Origin: Alisma plantago-aquatica
Lineage: Eukaryota; Streptophyta; Magnoliopsida; Alismatales; Alismataceae
Assembly: GCA_963693085.1 (NCBI GenBank)
Contig: OY856413.1
Coordinates: forward strand, 472,380,879 to 472,444,878
Length of the DNA stretch: 64,000 nt
Direction: 5' to 3'
Shown: positions 1 to 11,300 of the stretch, piece after piece
Position numbering within the stretch: position 1 is the first letter of the stretch
Layout of the letters: each line of letters begins with the position of its first letter
Program-made: the position numbers and the translations under genes
Notes under the pieces: generated by a model
Databases searched by the model: none
The model's input: the letters and a program-made list of their open reading frames with translations, nothing else
What the model was told of the DNA's origin: nothing

Positions 1-1032
1 TTTGGGTTTCTGCGATCTCAGGTGGATCATTCTGTTTTTATCAAGAAGACTTCAGCTGGTATTATTATTCTGATTGTCTATGTTGATGATATTATCATAT
101 CTGGCAGTGATTCTCTTGGTATTCAGGCTACTAAATCTCATCTGGGCAAGCACTTTGCTACCAAAGATTTGGGCAAACTTAGATATTTTCTGGGCATAGA
201 AGTTTCTAGAAATACTAATGCTCTTGTGTTGTCTCAGAGAAAATATGTCCTAGACATACTGCAGGAGACTGGTATGCTGGGGGCGAGACCTGCTGATATT
301 CCTCTAGATCCTAATGTAAATTGGGATGATGATTCTTCTCTGTTTGCTGATCATAAAAAGTACAGGAGGCTGATTGGTAAACTCATTTATTTGACTGTCA
401 CCAGAGCTGACATTTCTACTGCAGTGGGTCTTCTTAGCAGATACCTTGATAAACCCAGACAGTGTCACTGGGATGCTCTTTGTCAGATTCTACGATATTT
501 GAAGAAGTCTCCTGGCAAGGGACTTCACTACAGGAAGCATGGACACTGTTCTCTTGCAGGGTACTCTGATTCTGATTATGCAGGTAGCAGAGTTGATAGA
601 AAATCTACTTCTGGGTATTGTACGTATGTTGGAGGCAATCTTATTACCTGGAGGAGTAAAAAACAAAATGTTGTGGCCAGGTCAAGTGCTGAAGCTGAAT
701 ATATGGCCATGGCCCATTCTGCCTGTGAATTGTTGTGGGTGCGCTCTCTGTTAAAAGAGTTCGATGTTGACTCTTCTTCTGCTATACCTATGCACTGTGA
801 TAATAAAGCTGCTATCTTCATTGCGAATAATCCAGTTTATCATGAGCTCACTAAACATATTGAAGTAGATTGTCATTTTATTCGGGAATCCATTCTGACT
901 GGCAAGATCTGCACTCCCTTCACTCGTTCTGAAGACCAAGTTGCTGACATCTTCACCAAGCTGCTGGCGAAGAAGCAATTCTGCACACTGACGGACAAGT
1001 TGGGCATGATTGATATCTATGCTCCAACTTGA
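1..1032 (+). CDS. Copia retrotransposon polyprotein, 3' part (RT end and RNase H), cut by window start
   Basis: The frame is open from base 1, so the true start lies outside the window. The encoded part covers the end of reverse transcriptase, with the YVDDIII catalytic box at about bases 79-99, the connection segment with FLGIEVSRN, then RNase H with the Asp motif SDSDYAGSR, the SAEAEYMAMA block with its Glu, and HIEVDCHFIRE followed by the ADIFTK terminus usual for plant Copia elements. There is no internal stop or frameshift and the catalytic residues seen are intact, unlike every other element here, so this copy is probably young. The ORF ends nine bases before the polypurine tract. The lineage within Copia was not decided. 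Confidence 0.93.
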   Translation, partial: FGFLRSQVDHSVFIKKTSAGIIILIVYVDDIIISGSDSLGIQATKSHLGKHFATKDLGKLRYFLGIEVSRNTNALVLSQRKYVLDILQETGMLGARPADIPLDPNVNWDDDSSLFADHKKYRRLIGKLIYLTVTRADISTAVGLLSRYLDKPRQCHWDALCQILRYLKKSPGKGLHYRKHGHCSLAGYSDSDYAGSRVDRKSTSGYCTYVGGNLITWRSKKQNVVARSSAEAEYMAMAHSACELLWVRSLLKEFDVDSSSAIPMHCDNKAAIFIANNPVYHELTKHIEVDCHFIRESILTGKICTPFTRSEDQVADIFTKLLAKKQFCTLTDKLGMIDIYAPT

Positions 1033-1039
1033 GGGGGAG
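1031..1039 (+). other. Polypurine tract of the first Copia element
   Basis: GAGGGGGAG lies directly between the pol stop codon and the TGTTAAC start of the LTR, the expected place for the primer of plus-strand DNA synthesis. Confidence 0.8.
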
Positions 1040-1192
1040 TGTTAACATATATTCCTGTTTTATATATTCTATTAGTTGTTTTGTTATTTCCATATTATAT
1101 GTGGACCTCTCTGTGAATGTTTCAATGTTATATATATGAGGGTGCACACATTGTGCAACCCTACGCTTCCCAAAACTGTTTTCTATTTCACA
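1040..1192 (+). mobile_element. 3' LTR of the first Copia element
   Basis: The sequence starts TGTTAACATATA directly after the polypurine tract and ends TATTTCACA, giving the TG...CA ends of an LTR. At about 153 bp it is short, as in several plant Copia lineages. The 5' LTR is outside the window, so the end cannot be confirmed by comparison; the bases following it, GTAGT, would be the target duplication. Confidence 0.7.
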
Positions 1193-1453
1193 GTAGTATT
1201 CATGTTCCATTTCAAATGTTCTTCATTCCAGATGCACTCTAAAAGACCTTCAAAGCTCGAGGATTTCCAGCATGCAGAATACAAGTCAAGAAGAAAGGCG
1301 TCGTCATCATATGATTCAGGGGGAGTATCAATTTTGTATGGGGAGTCACATGTATCTTCTTTTATCATTTCTATCTTTCTTTTATCATTTTATTGAGTCT
1401 TGTAACTTATAGCTTGGACATGTGTTTCACCCATGCTCCAGCTTGAACGGGAG
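1193..1453 (+). mobile_element. Remnant of the 3' internal end of a second Copia element
   Basis: No protein is readable, but the stretch has purine runs (CAGGGGGAGTATC near 1317, GTATGGGGAGTC near 1338, GAACGGGAG at 1445-1453) typical of the leader to a Copia 3' LTR, and it runs straight into the LTR that follows. The first Copia element may have inserted into this older one. Confidence 0.4.
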
Positions 1454-1670
1454 TGTTGAAGACTACATATCTCGGTACTACTGAGATATTGTCAGTAGTA
1501 CCGACATGGCTACAACTAGCAGTTCTGTAGTTAGTGAGCCTTTAGTGTCTCGACCCATTTAGATTACTTTTGAGTCTCAAGTCTCATGGTTTCTCCCTTG
1601 CTCCTCTATATAGGACAGGGCTATACCTATTTTATTCATTGAATCCATTCATTCATCCTTATTTCTCACA
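1454..1670 (+). mobile_element. LTR of a second Copia element, with a 13-bp inverted repeat
   Basis: Begins TGTTGAAGAC after the purine tract GAACGGGAG and ends TTTCTCACA. A TATA box (CTATATAGGAC) sits near 1606. Near the start, TCGGTACTACTGA (1472-1484) and its exact reverse complement TCAGTAGTACCGA (1492-1504) form a perfect 13-bp stem with a 7-nt loop. No partner LTR or RT was found in the window, so this is a truncated end or nearly a solo LTR. Confidence 0.6.
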
Positions 1671-1709
1671 AGTAAGTTTGTTGGGCCTGGGGAATTTAGA
1701 GCACTCTCT

Positions 1710-1940
1710 TTGGAATCTCTGATGTTTAATTGGAGGACTTGGATGATATATTTTGAAATTTTCTTCTTTGATTTGTACAGACTATATGAGACATTAGCAC
1801 AAAGAGTTGATAGGAATATGACTAAGGTAGTGAAATACTGGCATATGGCATATTTGCTCGGAACAATTAGGCCTCATCATACTGGACAATGTGTCATGCT
1901 GAATAGTCAAATTCTACTTATGGACCAGAAGGATATTTGA
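1710..1940 (+). other. Candidate exon or gene fragment of unknown function
   Basis: An open frame of 76 codons directly downstream of a Copia LTR. Its second half looks more protein-like than surrounding sequence (RLYETLAQRVDRN, YWHMAYLLGTIRPHHTGQC) and is preceded by a good splice-acceptor context, TTTGATTTGTACAG, near 1780. It could be the last exon of a plus-strand gene disrupted upstream by the Copia elements, or a captured gene fragment. I do not recognise the family. Codon content alone is weak evidence. Confidence 0.25.
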
Positions 1941-2379
1941 TCAAAGGTACTGTTTCACCAAATGTTGTATAATCATGTATTGTTTCACTGCAACTTTTCC
2001 ACTTCATTCAGATATTTGATAAGTATTATGATTTTCTTACAGGGCTGTCTTAAACTACCATGACAGTTGGTAGACAACACAAAGAAAACAGCTAGCTCTT
2101 AGAAGACTTGCTTCTTTTATTTGACTAGCTATTGAAATTACATGTCCAGACCAGATTGTACTGGGTTCTTGTATAGAAAAACAGCAACCGGGAAGCTGGT
2201 CTGCTATTTCATTATAGAAGTCTGACGCGCGGTGGCATACAGGAGATACTTCTGTTAAAAAGTATTTTCAAATTGATGAAAGCCCTCTCGCGAGACGCAG
2301 CATTATAATATAAGCTGAAGTGCTACATTTCCCCCCGTTAAGTTACATGTTACAGCATCGTATCTTTACTCACGGAGAA
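1941..2379. other. Spacer with nothing recognised
   Basis: AT-rich spacer. I see no coding frame, RNA gene or transposon end that I can support. Confidence 0.5.
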
Positions 2380-2950
2380 GACTTGTATGATATCGCAACA
2401 GCTTCACAGAATGTATCTGAATTGCTATTTATTTTTTTGTATACTTGGGTTCAAATTGAAAGAAAAGCCATTTATTGTACTTCTCATGGTGCGTACAGTC
2501 TGCCGTGGTTATTCTGTGTTTCATATACAAATTATCAAGCAGTCAAGACGATGCTTTACTTTACATTGCCAAGATACATCATCATATCTTTTCCTATTAG
2601 TCTGTCTAATTATTTTTTTTACAAGCAAGACGTGTATGAATAGTGCAGCTGCTTCATAAAATGCATCTGACTTCATTATATATATATATATATATATTTT
2701 ACTTGGATTAAAAAAAAATTTATATCACTCCGTAGATTCTTTTTAAATAAGTTACAGCAATCCTTTCTTTTCCTATTACCGTGCCTAATCTTTTTCACGA
2801 TTACTCATGGAAAAAATGTGCATGGATATTACAGCAGCTTCACCAAATGTATCTGAACTCACTACTACGTTCTTTTTCTTGGTTTTAATTGAAAAACATT
2901 TATTATACGTCTTTTCGTTTTACCTTGGGTAAAGTCTGCTGTATATATTT
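2380..2950. repeat. Three degenerate tandem copies of a roughly 200-bp unit
   Basis: The anchor phrase cagc(t)tcacagaatgtatctga recurs at about 2400, 2648 and 2835, each time followed by an AT-rich stretch with a related ttggrtt-aattgaaa phrase and a TTTCCTATTA block. Spacings are about 245 and 190 bp. The copies are strongly diverged, so the duplication is old. The second copy holds a short (TA)n tract at 2681-2698. Confidence 0.5.
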
Positions 2951-4746
2951 TCATGTACGTGAATGATAGCATGTCACTACAAAATTTTCAGCACCCTGTT
3001 TGGTCGAGGCCCTTTTGTTTCTACTGACTGAAAACATTCGAAGTTCTACTTTGCTAGGATGTAGATTTAAAAAGTGGAGTTCAAATGTCATTTTTTTAAT
3101 TTGAATTTTATTTGGTAAGGTATAAGGGGGCGCCGGAATTGTAATTACACCTGACTGCCCAGTTCCTACCCGATTCACGGAAGATGTACATGGCCGATCT
3201 TGGCAAGATCAGGTGTAGACGTCTCTTTGAGTTATAGCGGAGAACATGGTTGTTGGAGAGAGCACGACCCCGGCGATCTCTCTTCACATTCACAATTCTG
3301 GAGCACTTCAGTTTGAAAATCCCTACAAATTTTTTAGGCTTTGATTGGTTCTCTGTAATTAGGTTAAAAAAGTTCAAAACTAAACTCTATTTTAATTAAC
3401 GAGGAAGTATATTATTCGTCCTGGTTTCTCGCCGGGCATCAAAATGACCCGTTCTCTACAAACCCCCCCTATCGGTACTTTACACGTATTATGTATCTCC
3501 TGCCCCTTCGATCATAAAAAAAAGACTCTCTACTCGAAGGAGGAATCAGGTTTCCGAAACTAAATTTCTGCGATCGGTTTTCCGCAATCTAAGAAAATTT
3601 TCCGGACTTGCATTAGTACAAATTGGATTTCAGCAATCGGTTGTTCATTCTACTTAATTTCTCTTTCTTTCCGTCGGCGGTGATCGGTCTCGCTTAATCA
3701 TACGACTATTTTGGAAGCACCAAACTGCGATTCTACATCTCTGGCTGCCATCGACCTCGTCAAGTCATATGATCAATCGGAATATCAAGCTGCAATCTAT
3801 CTTATCGCACAGAGAAATACTTTGTCGAACTTCTTTCATTGCTCGAGAAGACTCCGCATAGATATTTTGCTGCGAGTGGAACTCACTCATTGCATTCATT
3901 ATCTATAGTTAGGAGGACTTGCTCATAACACCACCCCCCCAATTCGACGCCTCATTGTTATTTGTCCTATCCGCTAGTATATATTAAAAGGATTAAAAAA
4001 ATACATATCGTATCTGTATCGGTATGAATCAACCCATACTACCAGTGTTTATTATTTGTCCATTAGCATCTATACTATATCGTTATCTATTAATTTATCA
4101 TATACACGCTGAATTTCATTTTCATTTTTGTCATTATTCTTGTTTAACTATGTATTATAGTTGTTTAAACGTACATTGTATGTCTAATTTCGTACGGACG
4201 TAATCTTATATCATAATGTGAAACCAATCAACTGAACTTGATTTTCAGAAATTGAACTCAAGTTCTTGGAAAATAAATTCCCCACAAACTCCACTTACAA
4301 GGAATCAATCAATCGGAGCCTTAGTAAGACGAGTCCATTGGTTAAACTCAAAGAGCAACAACAGACATTTCTGGAACAGTGCCTTAAATATGCATATAAC
4401 ACTGGTTCCATACCGCACTAACTTCTCAGAAACGAATGTGTTCGATATGCCACATAGAACTCAGAACTGCGCCGCAATAGAAGCTTAGGCAAAGCTATGT
4501 ACAATTATTCCGAAGGTTTTAGTTGGCTGGTTATATGCCTGCGACCAAAAAGGCACCTAAAAAATAAAAGGAGATGTAAAACCATACCACCACCAACAAC
4601 AACAAAAAAGGGAGTTGAAAATTTGGACGTCGCTGGCAACCTCAGAAAATGCGTCTGTACACATTTATCACGCATGGGAAACGGATCACTGATATTCTAT
4701 TGCTCCAATTTACAGAAGTTTCGTCAGCTAAATATATTTTCAGGAG
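2951..4746. other. Spacer downstream of the kinase gene
   Basis: No coding region recognised. Short open frames (for example 3711-3908 and 4252-4488) have no motif and no supporting context. The part next to 4746 must contain the 3' untranslated region of the minus-strand kinase, but no convincing AATAAA (TTTATT on this strand) lies within the first 500 bases. Confidence 0.45.
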
Positions 4747-5304
4747 TCATGTCTGGTTTTTTCTCTGCATAATCATGAAACCCCTTTTATTTTCAACCTT
4801 GAAGCTCTCTCTCATTTTACCCAGGTGTTCAATTCTCCTCTGAAATGATTTGGTGAAACCAAACTGCTCCTCCTTTTCCTCCTCACCTTCAAGGTCACTG
4901 GAAGAGTGTTCTTCAGCTGCATCTGGACCTTCACGAGAGCAACCTGTTTCTGTCAATCTGATAGCATATTTGAGTTGCTCAATGACCTCTTTCATGGTCG
5001 GCCGTTCTTTCTGGTTCTTAAGAAGACAACTGTTGGCTAGTCTGGCTATTGCCTGAGCAGCCGGTCTAGAATATTGATTATCAAGCCGGGGGTCAATTAT
5101 AGAGAAAAACTTTTTACTATCAATAGAATATTGTTTGACCCAATCGAGAAGTTTTTGTTCTGGTTTTGGAAGGTTTCTGTCCAACGACCTCCGACCAGTC
5201 ACTATCTCATACAATACGACACCAAAACTCCAAACGTCACTCTTGATTGTTAAATGGCCAGTTTCAACATATTCTGGAGCAGCATAACCATAGGTACCGA
5301 CCAC
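4747..5304 (-). CDS. Kinase exon 4 (residues 282-466) with stop
   Basis: Starts after acceptor TATACAG with [19 protein letters not shown], runs through [19 protein letters not shown] and the C-lobe Arg motif (KERPTMKEV), then a Ser/Glu-rich acidic segment and a basic tail, ending at a stop complementary to 4747-4749. Confidence 0.93.
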   Translation of the reverse strand: MVGTYGYAAPEYVETGHLTIKSDVWSFGVVLYEIVTGRRSLDRNLPKPEQKLLDWVKQYSIDSKKFFSIIDPRLDNQYSRPAAQAIARLANSCLLKNQKERPTMKEVIEQLKYAIRLTETGCSREGPDAAEEHSSSDLEGEEEKEEQFGFTKSFQRRIEHLGKMRESFKVENKRGFMIMQRKNQT

Positions 5305-8300
5305 CTGTATAGCAAATGTCATTTGGTAAGCAAATCACAACAATGGTATAAATCCAACGGTTCGGTTTTCACAATATCATATATATATATATATATATCT
5401 CAAACATAAGCTACCATACAATCAATTATTCACATTTAACAATAGAATGCAAAAGATAATCCAGACTGATACAAGTACTTATTGTATTTCTTTATACCTT
5501 TGCATTCTTTGTATAAACTTTGTGGTATATGTATACTTTAGTTATTAGTGGCACAGTGGATCTTACTGCAATAAATATGATTAAGGCTAGACTTATCACC
5601 TCCATTTGACGATGCTAGTGGTGAAAATGTAGGAAGCAGTAAGGGGAAGAGGCGTGGCAAACGCAGAGTTGCAGCAAGGATGAGAGAAGGGGGTGGGGGG
5701 GGGGGTTGGGACACTGGTGATTTGGGGTGAAGTAAAGAGGAGTGATTCCGTTAATATGGTGTCAGATATACAACTCAAAATGTCATATGATACCACACCC
5801 AAACTGCAAACACCACCCTAGTCATTAATTGGCCAGTTTCAGTTTCAACATATTCGAGGGCAGCATAACCATAGGTACCAACGACCTGAAATTAGTAGCA
5901 CAAAGAACAAGCAACACCTTGTAGTGCCCAATGATTGGCCCTTTAAAGTGCAGAGATACCATTAGCAGAAACATCGATGCGGCAACTACCTGTAGTAAGC
6001 AAATACAATAATAGTACAATTTCCAACGGTTGAGTTTTGTCTTTATCATACAAAAATGTCAAAAAGAAGCAGTGAATTCAAGACATTCAAGATAAAGTGC
6101 ACATACAATAAAAACCTTAAAAGACTTGGGTTCAGCAGACATGGTGCCTATGAATTCCTTGTAGTGCAGTTTGGGTTGAAAAAACGTCTCGGCAACCTTT
6201 TGCACCTAATGAACAATGTGCTGTCTGACTACATCGACTCTTTTGTTGCGGTGTATTTGGATGATATTATAGTCTATAGTAGTGTTGAAATAGTCAAGAT
6301 GACGTGTTCTGTATTACTTAGTCATCAGAGGGTAGTAGCGTGTATAGCACCCACTTACACTGTAATCAGTTTCAGATCCTAGAAGTGTGGATCTGACTGC
6401 TGTATCGTTTCTGTAATCTACTGCTATAAATAGAAGAACTACACCCACAGTCAAGGTGTGAGTTCAGCTTGCTTCAAACACCATTAAACCTGTTCTCTTA
6501 TTTCTTTATGGTATCAGAGAAACGCATCTAGATCTCTCGCAACAGTCGCAATTACCTTCCTAAAACCATGTCATCAGCAAGCAGTTCTTCCAGTGTTAGC
6601 ACAGGACCCCGAGGTTTGGTCATCTTATTACCTTGAAACTCACCGAAGAAAATTACCTGTTATGGAAGGCACAATTCCTTCCATACCTTCGGGGGCAGCA
6701 CCTACTGGGATATGTCGATGGATCTCTTCCATGTCCATCAAAGACGGTCACCCAAACTACAGGAAATGGCGACGCTATCATCACCAACCCGGAGTATCTG
6801 AAGTGGATTCAACACGATCAGATCGTCCTTGGAGCGCTTCTAGCATCTCTATCAGAAGGTGTTCTTGGGCACGTTCTTTCGTGCACCTCTGCACGACAAG
6901 TCTGGCAAGCTTTAGAACAGATATTTTCATCTGTCTCAAAAGCCAGAACAATGCAGATCCGGGTGCAATTAGCAAATCTCAAGAAGAATGATCTTCCAAT
7001 CGGGCAATACTACAATAAAGTTAAGAAGTTGGCCGACACCATGGCATCAATCGGTCATGAGCTAGAGGATGAGGAAATCATCTCTTATATGCTAGCTGGA
7101 CTGGGATCAGATTATGATTCCTTAGTCACGTCCATTACAACCCGAGTGGAACCTGTGACGCTCACTGATCTCTACGCTCATCTAATGAGTTTTGAAATGC
7201 GCAAAGAGCACTACACTGAAGGTCTACAGATCACTGACTCTCCTTCAGCAAACAACATAACCCGTGGAGGTGGACGTGGCAGAAGTGGACACGGCGGTCG
7301 TGGTGGTCGAAGCTTTGGCGGCCGCAACAGAAATACAACCTCGCCACCATCGCAGTCCTTCTCCACCTCACGTCCCACATGCCAGCTGTGTAGAAAACCC
7401 GGTCACAGTGCACTTAAGTGCTACTATAGGTTCGATCATGCATACAAAGCTGATGATCACCATTCTGCAAATTTGTTGAGCTCACAACACCACGTAACCC
7501 CATCCTATCCAGTTGACACCAACTGGCAATGTTTTAAAAAGCGGGAAGCGGGAGGCGTGCGGACGGGACCTTATAGCCGATTAAGCGGCAGGCAGGCGAT
7601 TAAGCGGGCGATTTTTGAAAAAGCGGATGTTTAAGAACTTATATATTTATATACAAAATTACATGTATGTGTATATAAAAAATATATTTCTAAGGAAATC
7701 AGTAATACTAACCAGTAGTATCAATTACTAATGAACGAAATCTGCAAGAATATCAGTAAAATCAGTAAAACCATTAGAGTATAATAGAGTAATATGATAT
7801 TTACTTGCATATATTACAGCAGTACCCTATTATATACAGCTTACATACACAGTTTGCATTCTAAAGTAGGACTAGGTATATCATAGAACATTTAATGTAT
7901 ACAAGCTTCATATATTATACTCAATACTACTTGGATTATATAATTAATTAACATTATATGCTTACAATAACATTTTTTTTAAAGCGGAAAAAAAGCGGGT
8001 GAAGCGGGAAAAAAGCGGGTGTTTTTTGAAAACCCACTCAAGCGGGCACTTAAGGGCGATATTAGGCGGATGGGCTTTGCTGCCCGCTTAAGCGGCCAGG
8101 CGGCCGTTTTTTAATTCACTGCCAACTGGTATGCTGATTCCGGAGCTACATATCACATCACTGGTGAGCTTGATCAACTGTCTATTTGTGATAAATACCA
8201 AGGGAAGGAGCAGGTTCATGTAGCCAATGGTACAGGTATGCCCATCGCCCATACTGGTCACTCTATTATTAGAACATCTTCTCGCAATTTAGCTCTTCGA

Positions 8301-11300
8301 AATATTCTTCATGTTCCACAATCAGCCAAGAATCTACTTTCTGTTCATCGATTTGCTGTGGATAACAAGGTTTTTATTGAATTTCATCCCTATCATTTTT
8401 GTGTCAAGGATCAGGTCACGAAGAGCCCTCTCCTTCTCGGCAAGTGTAAGGGTGGTCTGTACCCTCTTCCCTCTACGATGATAAACTCCAATAAAGCTGT
8501 CCTCTCAAGCATCAAAGCTTCTCCAGATCTGTGGCATTGCAGACTTGGACACCCCTCACCTCTTATCGTTCATCGTGTTATTTGAGATTATAATCTTCCT
8601 GTATTTGCTTCAAAAAATAAGGACATTACGATTTGTAATGCATGTTAACAGGCCAAGTGCCATCAACTTCTTTTTCCTTCTTCATCCAGTATTTCCAAAG
8701 CACCTTTATAGCTTGTATTTTCGGATGTCTGGGGACCAGCTGTACCTACTGCTTCAGGATACCGATATTATGTTAGTTTTATTGATGATTTTAGTAAATT
8801 CACTTGGATCTATCCTTTGAAATATAAGTCTGATGTCTTTGGAACATTTCACCGATTTCAACAACATGCTGAACGAACCTTAAACACAAAGTTAATTGCC
8901 TTTCAGTCAGATTGGGGTGGTGAATATCACAAACTAAATCAATACTTCAAAGAATCTGGCATCAAACATTTAGTTTCTTGTCCACACACACATCAGCAAA
9001 ACGGTGCAGCTGAGAGGAAACACCGTCACATTGTTGAGGTTGGTCTATCTCTTCTTGCTCAATCTCATGTTCCCCTCAAATTTTGGGATGATGCCTTCAC
9101 CACAGCCTGCTTTCTCATCAATCGAACACCAAGTCGTGTTATTGATTTTGTCACACCCTTAGAACGAATGCTTGGCATAAAACCTGATTATAGCATCCTT
9201 AGAACTTTTGGTTGTGCTTGTTGGCCAAACCTAAGGCGTTATAACACCCACAAACTTCAATACCGTTCTTTACCATGTGTGTTTCTTGGGTACAGTCCAA
9301 TGCATAAGGGGTACAAATGTCTCCATCGCTCCACTGGTCGCGTATATATCTTTCGAGATGTCGTCTTTGACGAGCATGTTTTCCCTTTCCTGTGTGACAA
9401 TGACAATTCTTCGACCAGGTCCACATCTCCCTGTGAGTCGTCCATTCTTCTTCCTATTCTGATGTCTTCCAATAAGGAGAATGACCATGTCTGGGCTGGT
9501 GATCAATCACACACACGCCGTACTACTGTTCCTACTAATACAGATGCAGGCCCTTCTGAATCTTCTCGACAGGCTGATTCCACCGCAGTTCCTGCTGAAG
9601 ACAATACAACAGCTGTTGTTCTGCCTGCTATACCTGACACTGATGCCATTATTTCAACCGGACATCCAATGCGTACGCGGCTCCGAGATAACGTTCAACA
9701 ACCAAAACGTTTCACTGATGATACTGTCCGGTATGATCCACATCGCAGACGTGCTCTTACAGTTGTTGGGTCAACTGCTCCTGAACCTGACAATCATCAT
9801 GATGCACTTTAGCATCCTAAATGGCGTCAAGCAATGCAACATGAGTACACAACTCTCATTCAGAATGCCACTTGGCAGCTGGTCTCCGCAAAGCCTGGAA
9901 TCAATCTCATCGATTGTAAGTGGGTGTATAAACTCAAGCGCAAATCTGATGGCAGCATCGATCGTTATAAAGCTCGCCTAGTTGCAAAGGGCTTCAAACA
10001 ACGATTTGGTATTGACTATGAAGACACTTTTAGTCCAGTGATCAAACCAGCTACGGTACATCTCATCCTTGCTATTGCTGTCTCTCGAGGGTGGAGTCTC
10101 AGACAACTTGACGTACAAAATGCATTCTTACATGGGCTACTTGAGGAAGAAGTTTATATGAGACAACCTCCTGGATTTGAAGATCCTCGACAGCCTCACT
10201 CAGTTTGTAAACTCTAGAAGGCCATCTATGGCCTCAAACAGGCCCCACGAGCTTGGTATTCTCGTCTCAGTCATAAACTTGCTGAGCTTGGTTTTCATTC
10301 GTCTCAGGCAGATACATCACTCTTTATTTTTAACTCTGTTGGTGAGACAATCTACATGCTCATCTATGTCAATGATATTATCGTTGCAAGCTCCAATCCT
10401 CAAGCTTCTGAACGTCTTCTTGCTCAACTTCGACTGCATTTTGCCATTAAAGATTTAGGAGAGCTTCATTACTTCCTCGGGATCGAAGTACGCAAGAAAG
10501 GGGATGGTCTCACTCTGTCCCAGTCACAATATATCACTGATATCCTGAAACGCGTGAATATGCAGAAGTGTAAGCAGCTTTCACACCAATGAGTGCCTCT
10601 GAGAAGTTGTCCAAGCAAGATGGACAACCGCTATCTTCAACAGACGCTACCAAATACAGGAGCACAGTAGGTGCTCTACAATATGTCACTATAACTCGGC
10701 CGGATATTGCTTTTGCTGTCAACAAAGTATGCCAATTTATGCAAAGCCCCACGATGACACATTGGACAGCAGTAAAACGAATCTTGCGCTACCTCAAATA
10801 TTCATCGTGTGCAGAGCTACAATTTAACAAATCCAGTTCACTGCATCTCAGTGCGTTCTCCGACGCTGACTGGGGTGGCTGCTCGGATGATCGGAGATCC
10901 ACTGGTGGTTTTGCAGTATTTCTTGGCAGTAATTTAGAATCTTGGAGCAGCCGCAAACAAGCGACAGTGTCAAGATCGTCTACTGAATCTGAATACAAGG
11001 CCCTGGCAAATGCCACCTCAGAAGTAATCTGGATACAGTCGGTCCTTGGAGAATTAGGGATACAACAAATGACACCACCAAGTCTGTGGTGTGACAATCT
11101 TGGAGCAACCTATCTTTCTGCAAATCCAGTCTTTCATGCCCGCACAAAACACATTGAAATCGACTTCTACTTTGTCCGAGAACGCGTTGCAAGGAAGATG
11201 TTGGAGATCAGATTTATCTCATCAAAAGATCAAGTTGCCGATATATTTACCAAGCCCCTTCCCGCATTTACGTTCTCCAGACTAAGATACAATCTCAACT

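Noticed and set aside
2320..2659. Two overlapping plus-strand frames of 107 and 90 codons
   Set aside because: They read through the degenerate threefold repeat and have the composition of random AT-rich DNA.
6593..6991. 132-codon frame at the Copia gag start, and minus-strand frames at 6781-6975 and 7231-7413
   Set aside because: They are shadows of the Gag frame that holds the conserved capsid and zinc-knuckle motifs.
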